DNA from: Nemertoderma westbladi | Lineage: Eukaryota > Xenacoelomorpha > Nemertodermatida > Nemertodermatidae | NCBI GenBank assembly: GCA_032718475.1 | Contig: JAUCBJ010005021.1 | Coordinates: 1-64,000 of the forward strand | Reading direction: 5' to 3' | DNA length: 64,000 nt | Part shown: positions 10,975-22,776 of the stretch, in pieces | Layout: every line of letters begins with the position of its first letter | Position numbering within the stretch: position 1 is the stretch's first letter | Translations under genes and position numbers: made by a program | The notes under the pieces: model-generated | Database searches by the model: none | The model's input: only the letters and a program-made list of their open reading frames with translations | What the model was told of the DNA's origin: nothing

Positions 10975-11332
10975 ACTTAAAATAGGTAGAGCTTGAAGGA
11001 GGTACCTTGTCAATGTAAGTAGCGGGGCAGCTACTGCATTTGTATTTGTATAAGGTTAGAGATTTGGAGTCACTTGGTAGTTTGTCTTTGAATGGAAACG
11101 CATTAGCCATTCTACTGGCTAAATATATACTGGCTGGCCTAAAAATAAACTTAAATTCACACTGACGATAGGCTCTTGATAATAGTTTGAGTCTTTTGAC
11201 GAGTACATCTGAGAACTTTCCAAGGTAAGGCAGGATTAAAAATACTGGTTTTTTATTTACAGTACTACTGTACATACTTCGGGTTTTGGATTCAGAATAA
11301 AATATCACTATTGGGGGCGCATACAACAACAT
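10975..11332 (-). pseudogene. Penelope-like element, C-terminal part with GIY-YIG endonuclease start
   Basis: The minus-strand frame reads KKPVFLILPYLGKFSDVL, then a basic stretch and YKYKCSSCPATYID. This is the Penelope-like C-terminal pattern, in which the Cys-pair segment and a Y-I-(G) motif begin the GIY-YIG nuclease. The expected Gly after YI is Asp here, and the nuclease is cut short. On the minus strand it follows a CR1-like RT fragment, not a Penelope RT. Confidence 0.72.
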
Positions 11333-12181
11333 TAGTTAATGTGTTCCAAGCAGGAACAATGAATGCGGTTACTGAACGAATTACTTACGGCTACAGTTCT
11401 ACAGTGGCGTTGGTGTAGTTTATATTGGTGGCCCCGGAGGGATGACATTTTGGATCTCTGGAAGAGGCTATCAGTATCCATAGAAATGTGACCGTGAAAA
11501 ATTTTATACACAGTAATTAAATCAATATGCAGACGCCGTAGTTCGAGAGATTCTAATTTGAGGTAGACCAAACGCAACTGGTATTCGGAATGTATATCAA
11601 AATTGCACCTTTTAAATAATCTGCGTGTAAAATACCGTTGTACAGATTCCAGCTTATCGGTAAGTCCAAAAAAGGGTGAAGTTTTGATAAATGGGTTCCA
11701 AACAGCACTACCGCATTCTAATATTGGCCGGGCATATATCTTATAGGCAAATAAAAAAATAGCATCACAATTGTCAGTAACAAAGCACCTAAATAGACAG
11801 TTAATAACTTTATAGCATTATTTTGTAATAGAATCAATATGGTTCTGAAATTATAGTTTGTTATCCATCTCAATACCAAGATCACGAAACGACAAAACGT
11901 TATTTACTAGACGATTATTAATGGAGTAAGCAGCAGCATTAATGTTGGAATTACCCATTGTAAGTACATTGCACTTATGATTAGCGACATTTAATTGCCT
12001 GGTTGAGGACCTATTGGTGAAAATATCTAAATAATTTTGCAAGTTAGTGCGTTCACTAGGGGAATGTAATGACGTGAAAAGTTGCGTATCATCCACATAT
12101 AATCTAGTGCTGGTCAAAGATGAGAAAATACTTGGCAGTTCATTAATAAATAAAATAAATAATAACGGCCCTACACATGAA
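11333..12181 (-). pseudogene. CR1/jockey-type LINE reverse transcriptase fragment, 5'-truncated
   Basis: The minus-strand translation begins at GPLLFILFINELPSIF (RT motif B region) and continues to the catalytic box LYVDDTQLF. It then gives YARPILECGSAVWNPF and the thumb and tail region with LRRLHIDLITVYKIFHG and TRGH-like residues. The order and motifs are those of a CR1/jockey-group LINE, not of the RTE-like LINEs nearby. Endonuclease and N-terminal RT are absent. A stop and a frame change lie near 11850. It sits exactly between the two Penelope pieces. Confidence 0.78.
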
Positions 12182-12853
12182 CCTTAGAAATGCAGTCTTC
12201 TTTGTTTAAAATTATAACGCCATTACCATTGTCTGGCTTCATAATCACGATGTTCTTGTCTTCTTTGAGGGTTTCAATTGCGCATCGTTCGCTTCTCATT
12301 AAGGTTAACATCATAAGTTTTGCATTGTAGCAATGAAATGTTGAAAGAGTTGTATCATGTAGTCGATTCTTAACGAGATCTCGAGAGAACTCCTTGCTCT
12401 CCGCATGTGGACAGTTCTAAGAACATGGTACAGTTTTTCGAAGGGCACCAGATAACTCACATACTGTAGTCCAATCTTTCTGGAACAATGTAATATTGAA
12501 GGCTCTTAGTCAGTCAGTAGTGATTCTTCGGCCTGTGTTAAAATGTGGGAAGAGTAATTAAAAATTACTGAACCTGGCCTTAGGTTATCAGTTGCACTTT
12601 CACGAATCAGATTATTGAGTTTCTTGGAGTGAGTTTTCTCTCGTTTAGTAACAGAGCGTTTTCGCTTGGCATTACTCTGCCAAGTTAAGAACGCAAGTCC
12701 ATCGGTGACACAGAAAGTCGAAGTTTGGAACGTAAATTGAGTAGTTTTCCTTGCTTGCATCAAGGATTTTTGGTGACTGTTTATTTCAGCATTGTGCAGT
12801 TTTTGTTGCCATTCTGCATACTCTGGGAAGCCAAGAAGGAACCGGTTAGGCAC
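12182..12853 (-). pseudogene. Penelope-like element, N-terminal part before the RT
   Basis: The minus-strand frame contains SSHILTQAEESLL (12853-12506) and, after a stretch interrupted by stops, LKEDKNIVIMKPDNGNGVII (about 12290-12200). These match the conserved block upstream of the RT in Penelope-like elements (usually LT-E--LL and PDKGNG). The frame ends at 12182, where the CR1-like fragment begins. The Penelope RT itself is missing between this piece and the C-terminal piece at 10975-11332. Confidence 0.75.
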
Positions 12854-13029
12854 TTTAAACTGGAGGAAATGCGGTGTTAACCCATCGTCTAGACACTAAG
12901 AAAATCGACATTAAGGGTGGCTTTCTCGTATTTCCATAGAGCTTTTTCATAGGAGTGGAAGAAAGATAGCGTTTCACTGGGGTATCGCTCAGATAGAACA
13001 TCAGTTACATTAGTTCCCATGGGGTAGCG

Positions 13030-13287
13030 TAAGCGAGATAAAAATAAGAAAATAAGCGAGATAGGGTACATAGATCCAATAGACATTATATTAAATTAAT
13101 TTTCCGGAAAGTTTTGTTAAACATACAGTTAACATCATCAGCCAATACTGCAAAAATATAAACGGTACTAAGTACTGTTTACCATGCAACTGTATGTTTA
13201 ACGAAACGTTCCGGAAAACTAATTTAATATAATGTCTATTGGATCTATATACCCAATCTCGCTTATTTATTATTTTTAACTCGCTTA
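13030..13287. repeat. Large hairpin: ~100-bp inverted repeat with 57-bp spacer
   Basis: Arms at about 13030-13130 and 13188-13287 are near-perfect reverse complements. Landmarks are AATAAGCGAGAT, CCAATAGACATTATATTAAA and TTCCGGAAA in the first arm and their complements in the second. The spacer is 13131-13187. An RNA from either strand would fold into a stem of about 100 bp. Confidence 0.9.
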
Positions 13288-13439
13288 TTCTACTATTTAT
13301 GTTATTCCATGAATAGATCCATAGATTGTTGGGTGTGCACTTCATGGGTACAGGGACCAACTTATTTGTTTTAATTTCTTGTGGGATTTTCTTAGTTCTA
13401 TACATGTTTATGATAATGGGGAGAAAGAGCCCCAAATAC

Positions 13440-13752
13440 TCATGTATTTCATAGACCTCAGGAAGGGGAGGACACCATCTACTCCACTACTGGCGGATTG
13501 GTCTTGATGGTCTTTGCAGCAGCCTTGACTGCAGCAAAGGAGATATCTCCAATGCGCATATCTGTGAGTACATGACAGATACATGATGTATCAGAAAGTG
13601 ATGTTTCTGTAGTGTGAAGCTGGATCTTAAACTGGGCTGTTGCAACAGAGAAGACTAATCATGCCATGGCAAGGCAGATTTCTTAGTTCTGCTAGTGTGG
13701 AGATTTGTCTTGGCTACAATAAGATGTTGATTACTGGTGAAAGAGCAGAGTA
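13440..13752 (-). pseudogene. LINE-A copy 2, left part (endonuclease C-terminus)
   Basis: It matches LINE-A copy 1 around 9760-9920, for example GTGTGAAGCTGGATCT, CTGTTGCAACAGAGA and the CAAGGCAGATTTC block, but is more decayed. It ends at the LINE-B target duplication and continues at 17304 after LINE-B. A weaker resemblance to the RT linker reaches back to about 13330. Confidence 0.65.
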
Positions 13753-13774
13753 AATCCTTGAACTACTACTACTA

Positions 13775-15765
13775 CTAGGTCGAGCGAACTCGGACAGTGG
13801 AAATGAGATCCTTCCAGGCTTCCCGATTCTCCATAGTTGTCGCAATTTCGTTTCTCCCAAGTTCAGTATCCCTTTCAAGTTGATCTATATATGTTATGGC
13901 AGGTCGTCCACGACTACGCTTTCCATGAGTTGGTTGCCAGAGAAGTAGATCTGGTATGACCTCGTCTTTACTTCGCCAGCAGTGCCCACTGAATCTTAAT
14001 CTGCGTTCATGGGGAGTGGTTGATACAGGTGGTATTGTACCATAAAGCTCGGCGTTTGTCATGTGTTGTCTCCAGCTGATGTTTAGGGCTGCCCTTAGTA
14101 GTCTTGTGTAGCAACCATCAATTCGTTGTTCAAGTGATTTAGTCAGTGTCCAGGTCTCACCCCCGTATAAAAATACACTTTCCACTGTGGCTCGAAAGAA
14201 CTTAGTCTTCAGGTGCCTGGAGAGATCTGATTTCCAGATGGTATCCATTTTTGATAGAGCTACCCAAGCCTTTGCTTTCCTAACTTCTATGTCCTTTTTG
14301 CTACTCTCTATCCATGATCCAAGGTACTGGAAGTCATCGACCTTCCTTAGTTGATTATTATCAGTGGTTGTCAAGTTTCCATCAACATTAAAGGTCATGA
14401 ATTCGGTCTTGGTAGCATTTATATGCAATCCAACCTCCTTAGCAGCCCTCTCCACTTTATTCAGTAGAAGCTGTGCATCTGCTAGCGTATTAGAGAGCAG
14501 GGCGATGTCATCCGCAAAGTCGGTGTCTGTGACTGTAGTTGCCGGATATCTACTACTTCTGCGTTCTTGAAGTGTGAATCCCAGATCTTCACCCTTAGTG
14601 GCCGCCCTCATTGCATAATCCAGCACAATTACAAATAGTAATCGTGCTAATGTGTCACCTTGCAGTACGCCAGCCAGGATTGAGAAAAACTCAGTTTTAC
14701 CATCTGGTGAGAGTACCTGCGCTTCTGTGTCACAATATAACAATCCAATGCCAGCAACAATTACTTCTGGTATTCCATAAGCTCTTAGGATTTCAAGCAT
14801 TTTACCTCTATGGATGGAGTCGAATGCCTTCTTGAAGTCCACAAATGTCATGACTGCGGAGAGATTCTTTGACTTAATCTCCGTAGTGCAAGTATCTGAG
14901 CTATTGTTGATCTACTTGGTCGAAATCCGTTTTGGCTCTTACGCAGTAGTTTCTCTATGTGAGGCCTAATCCTATATAGAATCATTTTATTGTATATTTT
15001 GGCAGCTACCACGAGCAGACAGATCCCACGATAGTTTGTTGGTATGCCGAGGTCTCCTTTCTTGGGGAGAGGCTTTAGTTGACCTTTAGTCCAAATTGGT
15101 GGTGGCTTTTCCCCTTTTAACATCCGGTTGCAAACATGCAATAATGGTCTATTTAGCACTCCGGTTTTCCATACCTCCGCTGGGATTTCATCTAATCCAC
15201 TCGCTTTATTATTGGACATGCTTTTAATGCTTCTTTGGAGTTCGGCAGGTGTGAAGTCCCCTGTTTCTATAGGTAGTGTCTTGTCATATATTTTCCTTGT
15301 AGGGCTGACCTCGATGTTTGGTGGCTGCCCAAGCAAGTTGCTGAAGTGATTTTTCCACTTCCCAACACGTTCTTCAGGACTATCGGCTTTGAGGCGCCCC
15401 TTTGCACAACTTTTCCGACCAGATACCTCATTTACAGTTTGCCAGGTAAGTCTTGATTGTTGCTGTATGTGAGCAGTTGTAATTGCTTCAGTTTTATCCT
15501 GTATGTACTTTTCCTGGCTGATGTTGTAGGCCAATTTAAGATCGTCCTTAGCTTTCTCAACCTTGTTAATGTTTTCGGTTGTTGGTTGTTCGGTTTTAAC
15601 TTTGTAGGCTATCTTAAGATCTTCTCTCTTACAAGTAACCTCAGAGTTTTGCCATGGCACATACTGTTTACGTTTAGGTTTCTGGGGGATATGCCTCTTA
15701 GCTGATTCCTTGTGGGCTGTTATTATATTCTGGTATATTGAATCGGTGGATTGGTCTTCATCCAT
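13775..15765 (-). pseudogene. LINE-B reverse transcriptase and C-terminal domain, frameshifted
   Basis: Two overlapping minus-strand frames (15765-14848 and 14851-13775) make up the RT. The first has a linker, LKPLPKKGD, NYRGICLL and QNGFRPSRST. The second starts MTFVDFKKAFDSIHRG (motif A), then GVLQGDTLARLLFV (motif B), TDFADDIALLSN (catalytic motif C) and YLGSWIESSKKD. The tail has RRLRFSGHCWRSKDEV and NREAWKDLI, a signature of RTE-like LINE C-termini. The 305- and 358-residue ORFs are in different frames from each other and from the endonuclease ORF, so at least two frameshifts separate three blocks of one protein. All catalytic residues remain, so decay is slight. Confidence 0.88.
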
Positions 15766-15815
15766 TGACTGAAGTGCTTCAAAGCGGTTTTGAACTTCTA
15801 CTGTATAAGCATCCT

Positions 15816-16703
15816 TTACAGCATTGTCAGTTCTGATTTCTCCCAGTCATAGTTGATTTGCTTGCTTGTCCTGGGTTTGCTGGCTCTCAAACTGAGCCTG
15901 ATCTCTGCAGTCACAATTCTGTGGTCCGAACCAATTAGGTTGAACGAGCTGTATGCCTCGCAGTTGATCATGCTATTTCTCCACTTTTTGTTTATAAGGA
16001 TGTAATCCAGTTGTGCTTTGGTTCCATTAGGGTATTGAAAGGTCCATAGCTTCCCCTTACTCTTTTCGAATGTGTTGATAGTTGGTATCAATTCACATTC
16101 TTCCATTAGGTCTAAAAGTAAGTGCCCATTTCTGTTAGAACTGGTGCTATAGGTGTAACCCTTGATGTCTTCTGGGCCAATTTGCGCATTCAGGTCACCA
16201 CCAATGACTTTAACATTGTGTTTCGGGATGTCCTTAATAAGTCCAGTCAGTTCTTCATAAAACTTGACTGCTTGTTCTGGCTCTGATGCATTGGTTGGAC
16301 TGTAGCAACATATAACTGTTGTCTTGGGATTCCCATCAAATGTTGCGATCATAACCCTGGAATTTATAGATTCGATGTTGTTTAGGGTCTTAAGTGCAAA
16401 TGAGCTTAGCAGAATTCCTACTCCACCAATTGATGCATTGGCCGAGTTTCTTACTGCTGAGCTTGTTACTAATGTCCATCCATTTCCAATGTCATTGTAC
16501 TTCATGGCAGTGTCTTCATGACAAATCCGATGTTCTTGGATGCAGATGATGTCGATGTTATATTCCATTGCCAGAGCAACCATGTCACCCTGTTTGCTCT
16601 GTGCTTTCAGCGTGCGTGCGTTCATTGTAGCAATCTTTAGTGTCTTTTTACATTTCAACAGGTTGGTTCTTCTTTCTTCTCTGTCTTCTGTTCCAGTAGC
16701 CAA
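15816..16703 (-). pseudogene. LINE-B APE-type endonuclease domain
   Basis: This 295-residue frame has the exonuclease-endonuclease-phosphatase fold order: KIATMNARTL near residue 25, IICIQEHRI near 52, CCYSPTNA near 137, VIGGDLNAQIG near 167, LDYILINKKWR near 240 and IGSDHRIVTAEI near 265. These hold the usual Asn, Glu, Asp-x-Asn and Ser-Asp-His catalytic residues, so the domain looks intact. It nicks target DNA to prime reverse transcription. The frame ends shortly after the domain; the RT resumes in another frame at 15765. Confidence 0.88.
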
Positions 16704-16942
16704 TTTATCGACCCCCAGCCTGGTGTACCACTGAGGGACGCGGTCCTTGTTGACCCGGGCGACGACCGAGCCGGTATTTCTCCTGGAGGGTTCTCATACT
16801 CATATCTTTCAGTTGCGGGAGTAAACCGCTTGTGGTCGCAACTCCTACAAGCGTCTTCGCAGTAGGTCGCCGTTGGTTGATTACCTTCCGCCGTCCTTGT
16901 CAGCATGTCTAGCCGTTGGTTGATTACCTTCCGCCTATCCAT
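16655..16942 (-). CDS. Short upstream ORF of LINE-B
   Basis: A 95-residue minus-strand ORF upstream of the endonuclease frame and overlapping its start by 49 bases. It contains a Cys pair (CEDACRSC) and a Pro/Ser-rich part but no recognisable domain. Some RTE-like LINEs have a short ORF1 overlapping ORF2, which would fit. It could equally be 5' leader sequence open by chance. Confidence 0.35.
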   Translation of the reverse strand: MDRRKVINQRLDMLTRTAEGNQPTATYCEDACRSCDHKRFTPATERYEYENPPGEIPARSSPGSTRTASLSGTPGWGSINWLLEQKTEKKEEPTC

Positions 16943-17303
16943 GGCCTACAGCCCTGCTGCCGACTGTAGGGGTCCATTTGTTACACCCTGAACCAAGTGT
17001 GCCTCCTGGGTTAGGTTACCTAACACTGGTAGAGGAGCATCCAGTATAGACAGGGCAGAGCTTGTATCATCTCTAATGCAGATGCGTATCAAGCCTTTGC
17101 CTTCAATGGTGCCCTAGGCGCTATAGCCCTCAATGACTTATTTAGTTGACGGGGCTGAACCAACCCACTCTTGATCAACTAAATAATGAATAGGCTATGC
17201 TTATCGGGCCTGCCCTACTGGGCTGACAGCTACAGGTAGTACCACTTTACTGCCATAGTGGTAGCAGGATCTGGGGACCTGACCTGACCTGAAATCCTTG
17301 AAC

Positions 17304-17940
17304 AGAGCTTCTGTATTCCTTAAAAAAACAGAATGTGGTATATCTGGGGGCTTATGGCCAATGCACTGGGTCCATTATAAATCCCAGCCTTCTAGTTCGC
17401 TTCTTAAACTGAGTCAAAGCCGAGAACAATAGATAGGAAGATATGAAGTCTAGATATGAAGTCCTGAAGATGGATTGGATTTCGTTTGACGCCCAGAATT
17501 CAGGCTGATACACTACATCAGTAGCTGCTTGAAGATTGTGGTAGAAATTTTCCACCTCCTCTACTGGGACAAAAGTGGGTGAATAGCATCTTGGGAAACC
17601 CATCTTAGGAAACTTCTTACCCAGTCTTACAGAACATGAGAAGTGGTAACAGATAATGCGGTTGGTTATTTGGTCTATTTTATCCAATGCTGCATGTCCA
17701 GTTTGATTCATCGATATACCAATTCCTCCATTACCACTGCCATCTGCTAGGGCAATGGAGAGTCGCCAACTACTCCCCATGTCCTTAATCAGAACCTCAT
17801 CAGTCTACCCATTCTGCATTCTGTGCTCTTGAACACCCACTGCGCTAAGGCAGGCATAGCCTGTTTATCAGGGATGTCATCTTGCCTTGTTGCTGTGGGG
17901 AAAGTGTTAGGGTGTTACCTAAGGCGAGTCTTAGTGACTT
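17304..17940 (-). pseudogene. LINE-A copy 2, right part (endonuclease N-terminus)
   Basis: The minus-strand frame (17780-17352) gives GGIGISMNQTGHAALDKIDQ, SCSVRLGKKFPK and FYHNLQAATD, each matching LINE-A copy 1 (10403-9696). DNA similarity continues to about 17930, past the GTCCTTAATCAGAACCTCAT block shared with 10470. LINE-B separates it from its other half at 13440-13752. Confidence 0.8.
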
Positions 17941-20900
17941 GCATCAGGTTCAGCAATGGCTGGATTGCTCAGGGGAGGGGGGGGGGGGGGTGAGAGTAGA
18001 ATCAAACTCTAGAATCCCTCTTTCCTTCACAACTGGGCTCCCTGGTGACACAATGTTTGGGCCCAAATCTCATCAGGAAAGGACTCAAGAATTGTTCGCC
18101 ACACTCTCTCTCTCTCCAGTAATGGGTAAGACATGCAGCCAGTTAGGCGATATATGTTTCCCTAATGTCGTTTGCGTCTGGTAAATACACTGGCCCCTAA
18201 TGGCATGACCTCCGCCTGCATACTGATATGTTTCCATAGTGTGAGTTGTGGGGTGAATATTTTTCAGAGTCAGCTCCCTAGTTTGCCATTCCACAGGGCA
18301 GATGTCGCTGTAGAGTCAGATATGTCACCCACTGTCTCTCTGATGCACATGACCCACCATTGGTTATGCAGTTCATGCCTGCTGCCAGGTGCAGGTTGCA
18401 GTGGAGAGCGCTCAAATGGTACAAGAGCAGCACTCTACTTTTCACCAACCATTAATAGATTACCATCTGCCTGTGTCAGGCCATATACCCCTATAGCCGA
18501 ATATAGGTCCTTAACTCAGAATCTAGAAGGACCTATTTACGAGACCAGACGTTATGCCCACAGTAAGATGGTTTAGATGCTTTAGTAAGATCTCAGTAAG
18601 ATGGTGCCACACAGGTGGCAGGCACATGTCCTTTACAGTATGCGCCGCGGATTTGGCAGGTTTTCTTGATCAATTACCCAGAAGAACTGACTTAAATCAG
18701 ACATTACACTATTAGTGCGACTGAGCACATCAACCTTATAGCACTGCCACTATAGATATGATTGTATCTCGTGATTTATACTACTGCAGTAATATACATT
18801 TATTGGAATATCATTGATGGAAATAAGTTACATCAACTTGATAATATAGATACTCATCTTTACAGATAAGAGGGGGGGGGGGGGGGGGGATATTACATAT
18901 GACATATGGGTGATATCTCATACGACTTTCGACGCAATATAAATTCACCCCACTCCGAGAAAACATCCCCTAAAATAAAACTGTAACCTGTTATATTGAA
19001 TTTAGTTTATTGTTTTGGTTAGAATAATGCCCCAATATGAACATTTTTATCGCTAAATAGGGAGTAATGAGAGATAATTAATAGAGATATAATTTTACAA
19101 GGAAATGTTCTGATATGAAGGAGCAATTTACTATACATGTATTCTTTATCACTCTTTCCCATACATAAGTTACATGCTGCAGGTGATGTTGTCATTTGAA
19201 ATCTCATATTTTCCCAGGGAGGTAATGCGTTTTTTCTTCTCAGGCATTTGCATAAGTTGCAACATATCTTTTTTTAACGTAATTATTAATGATTAACTAG
19301 CTAGCTACAGTAGGCCTAATAATGCTGCTGGTATAGCATAGATACTTATGAATGACGGGGGATATTTAATTTGGTCAACGCGCACAGCCAGCAGTATCCA
19401 GGTTGAGGAAGGACCCGGCTCTATAAGAGCTTAGTTGTATGTATGTTTAAAGTGGATTAAATTCGACTTCTGAGTTCATAAATTGACATCTGGTAAACAC
19501 CCACCTATATGTAGTACGTATTATTTGTTTGAAATATTTTTTAGCGTCAATCACGAAAATCGATTTAAGTTTCTTGGGTTGATGAATTTTCTCACATCAT
19601 TCATCATTACATTTGAAGTCTCAACCCAATTCAAACATCACACGACCCACCAACCCAGCGATCTTAACATATCTATTGAAATAATTATTAAAGCTCATGT
19701 GATATTGATCATTATTATTGTAACGTATGCCGCGGGACTAAACTAAGTATTCGCTCCAATAACATTTTGATATCCAATCGGCATTACTGGTCGCCCTTGT
19801 ATATGATGATACCGAGTGTACGTGAAATTATATCTATTTGGATTTCCAATATGTACAGACAGAGATATGGTCAGTGAAGAAATGGACCACTGTGAAAAAT
19901 ACAAAGATTGCTACATGCTGGATGGCTGGATGCCAAAGATCAAGAAGTGTTTCCATGTACTGCTAAAGATGTTGAGAAATATCCATGGTAAACCAGAATA
20001 TTAGAAAAGGTATGGCGACTCTAGAAGCAGCGGAATTAGTTTATGAAAACTAGAACTGCCGTCAAGGATATGCATAAAAAGTGGATGCATCAGTGGACTT
20101 GAATCGTTGGTACAGAACCATGAATCAAACAATCAATCAAAGATTGTCAGAATGATGCCATCTAGCTAGTAAATGAAAATGTTATGATGTGATCGAATAT
20201 CGAATGCATGATTGAGAAGTTATTGTGATTATGAATTGACAATATTTCAGCCGATGGTAAAGCTTCTGAAGTAACTACTACTACTGTAAAGTATATCCAA
20301 GAACGGTCGCAAACCGTCATGCTGATGACTAGATAGGCTAAGAATAAACTAACTACATCGCACCAGTGCGGTTATGTAGCAACCTATGTTGAAATTCGAT
20401 TGCTGTTTGTAGACTGTATACATCATTAACACGTTGTGGGCCCTTCTCGCAGCACGAGAGCATATATGTAAGAAAGTCTACTAATCGTCATTAGATATAC
20501 GAAAACCGTCCTTCCCAAAATATCAATGTGTGATGAATTCAGATTGCGTTATAAAATAAATACAGAGGTGCATTTCAATTTATTTTCCCTTGCACGCATT
20601 AATTGCAATTAATATAGCTACTAACTAGTTTGCCCTCTAGCGTCTAACTTTAAAAGTGTAGATGCAACAGCGTCCCGCAAAGACGCAGCCAATTTTCTAG
20701 TACATATGACAAGTTTCAGCTTAAACGGATTAAACGGTGGAAAGGACGAAAATGCCATTAGAAGGAACTGTAAAGCTTATTAAAGTCACAAACTCTTAAG
20801 TAATGTCACTTGGATTCAATACCAACTTGACTACTAATATTAACTGTGAAGATTTTATTGCCAATAATTACTGTAATGATAAAGTTCCAATGTATAAGGA

Positions 20901-22776
20901 CCATTTTTGTCAAAAGCAACTGCATTGCCAAAGGAAGTTGTTGTCTTGATACACAGATTCTGGATAACTTCTGATGTATTGTGCATTATGCAATCTGATG
21001 TAGTTAAGCTAATGGAAAGATTAGTCAATCAACTTTATCAGCTAATTAACTTACCACCTCACTTTAAACAGACCACACGACCCCATGCTGAGAGCTTACC
21101 TTCAGTTTCATAGAACAGAAACTGCATTACTGTTAGTGACTAAAACGACATTCTCCATGGAATTAAAAAGGAAAACCAAATCTATTTGGAATAAAATTCG
21201 CGGTTCGGAAGAAAATGTTGCGTTTTGATAAAATAAAGTTTAGGTAGATACTAGATGTAGTCTTCCGTTAAGTCATTATTTTCTGCACTATTTTAATAAC
21301 ATTTTCTTCATTACTTGGGAAATGTTCATTTGGTTGGGTGGAAATGATATGAATATATTAAATTGTGATTCATTAATTTTAAAATTATATTATAAACCAT
21401 GTGTTGTGTATAGGTTTACGCTGAATGATAATACATTCAATATGCAGTAAAAACTACGAAGAATAAATTTGCCATAATGTAACATTTTGCGGATTTGCTA
21501 CTTTTTGCGTCAAATCGCAACTGTTGCCGATTGCCAAATGGTAACATTTTTATCAAAGCATTTTTGCCAAATCGCCGTTTATTTTTGTATTAATATTTAG
21601 CACGTTGTAACAATTAAGATAACTGAATGGCAACTTTTTACCCTATTTGGTGTGACTGTTACCGAATTCTCGCAACGTCACTTGACCAACTTGAAACACA
21701 TTTGAGCACTGAAGCATGTTAGAGATTCTAACAGTTGTACCGTGTATTTCAGCTATTTCAGATGCATTAGTCGTTAGTGAGGAGTGCAATATTGACATTT
21801 CGCATCAATTAATACACCCAATCTGAAAACAAACACTGATAAAACTGTCGGAATTGCAGGTCAGCATTTAGCGGATAAGAGCATCTTTGTGCGTATATAC
21901 CTCTCCAATTCTGGAAAGCATGGAAGTCTAATGAAGTGAAGAAATTTACGGGTGATGATGGTGGTGAAGTGACTATATTGTATTATATTTATTGGGGACC
22001 AATATAATTATTGCAGGTCTTTTTTTGCAATGCAATGGTGGATAATTTGCAGAGGAGAGTGAATGTACAAAACAAACGCCAAGAAATAGTACCTGCTCTT
22101 AGGGAGTTTAATCAGGTTATAAATCATTACAATCTAACTGATTCTGGCACAAATACATCCTGTGATGAAAGTAAATGGTGAATAATGTGGCCTCGGGGTC
22201 ATTTAGTTCTGTGAGTATACGAAAAGACAGATCCTCATAAGATGCTCAAATGTGGTCGTAGCTATGAAGCCTGTATAACAATACCAGAGCTTTAGAACGA
22301 AGCAGGTAATTCGCTGTTGGAATATCTCACACAATGGAAGACCGATTGTATTTCCAGTTCCGGGGAGTTTTTGAGGGAACAGGACAAAATAAACAAGACC
22401 CAGGAAAATTACAAAATAAGTGAAAGTTATGATACATGGAAGTTATGAGTCCGGTTACAACATAAATAAATAAATATCATATGATTAATGTGCCATATAA
22501 TTTAATGAAAACAGATGATATATTGGGATATAGTCTGAGTATATATTTCGTACGTTCCTCTATGTTCTTCTATTCCAACATTATTTCATGTAATATGGAA
22601 GGACACGTTGCTGGTATAGGAAGAACACCAGCAAACTCTGAAAAATGTCGGCTGGTTCCAAGATACAGACTAGTCCAAAAAGTTACAACGCCCAACCGCA
22701 GTCTGCTACGCTGTGTGCATAGCATGATCACCGTCCTGCAAATCTCTTGGATAGGGCAGTACTATACCAGCGCCGG
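17941..22776. other. Gene-poor AT-rich region
   Basis: No gene supported. It starts with a G14 run (17977-17990) and has a G18 run at 18872-18889. A single degenerate copy of the 68-bp repeat lies near 18980-19025 (CTGTAACCTG, then TTTATTGTTTTGGTTAGAA). ORFs at 19483-19746, 19816-20004 and 20907-21113 are short, AT-rich and without recognisable domains, and I do not call them genes. The part up to about 18600 may still be 5' LINE-A sequence, but I could not show it. Confidence 0.6.

Larger units (their letters stand above)
13765..17291 (-). mobile_element. LINE-B: near full-length RTE-like non-LTR retrotransposon
   Basis: A 3527-bp element bounded by a 12-bp target duplication AAATCCTTGAAC (13753-13764 and 17292-17303). 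On the minus strand it starts CAGGTCAGGTCAGG and ends with a short trinucleotide tail (CCTAGTAGTAGTAGTA), typical of RTE-like LINEs, which end in microsatellites and not poly(A). It carries an APE endonuclease and an RT. Size and tail fit the RTE, RTEX or Proto2 group; I cannot choose between them. It is inserted in LINE-A copy 2. Confidence 0.9.
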
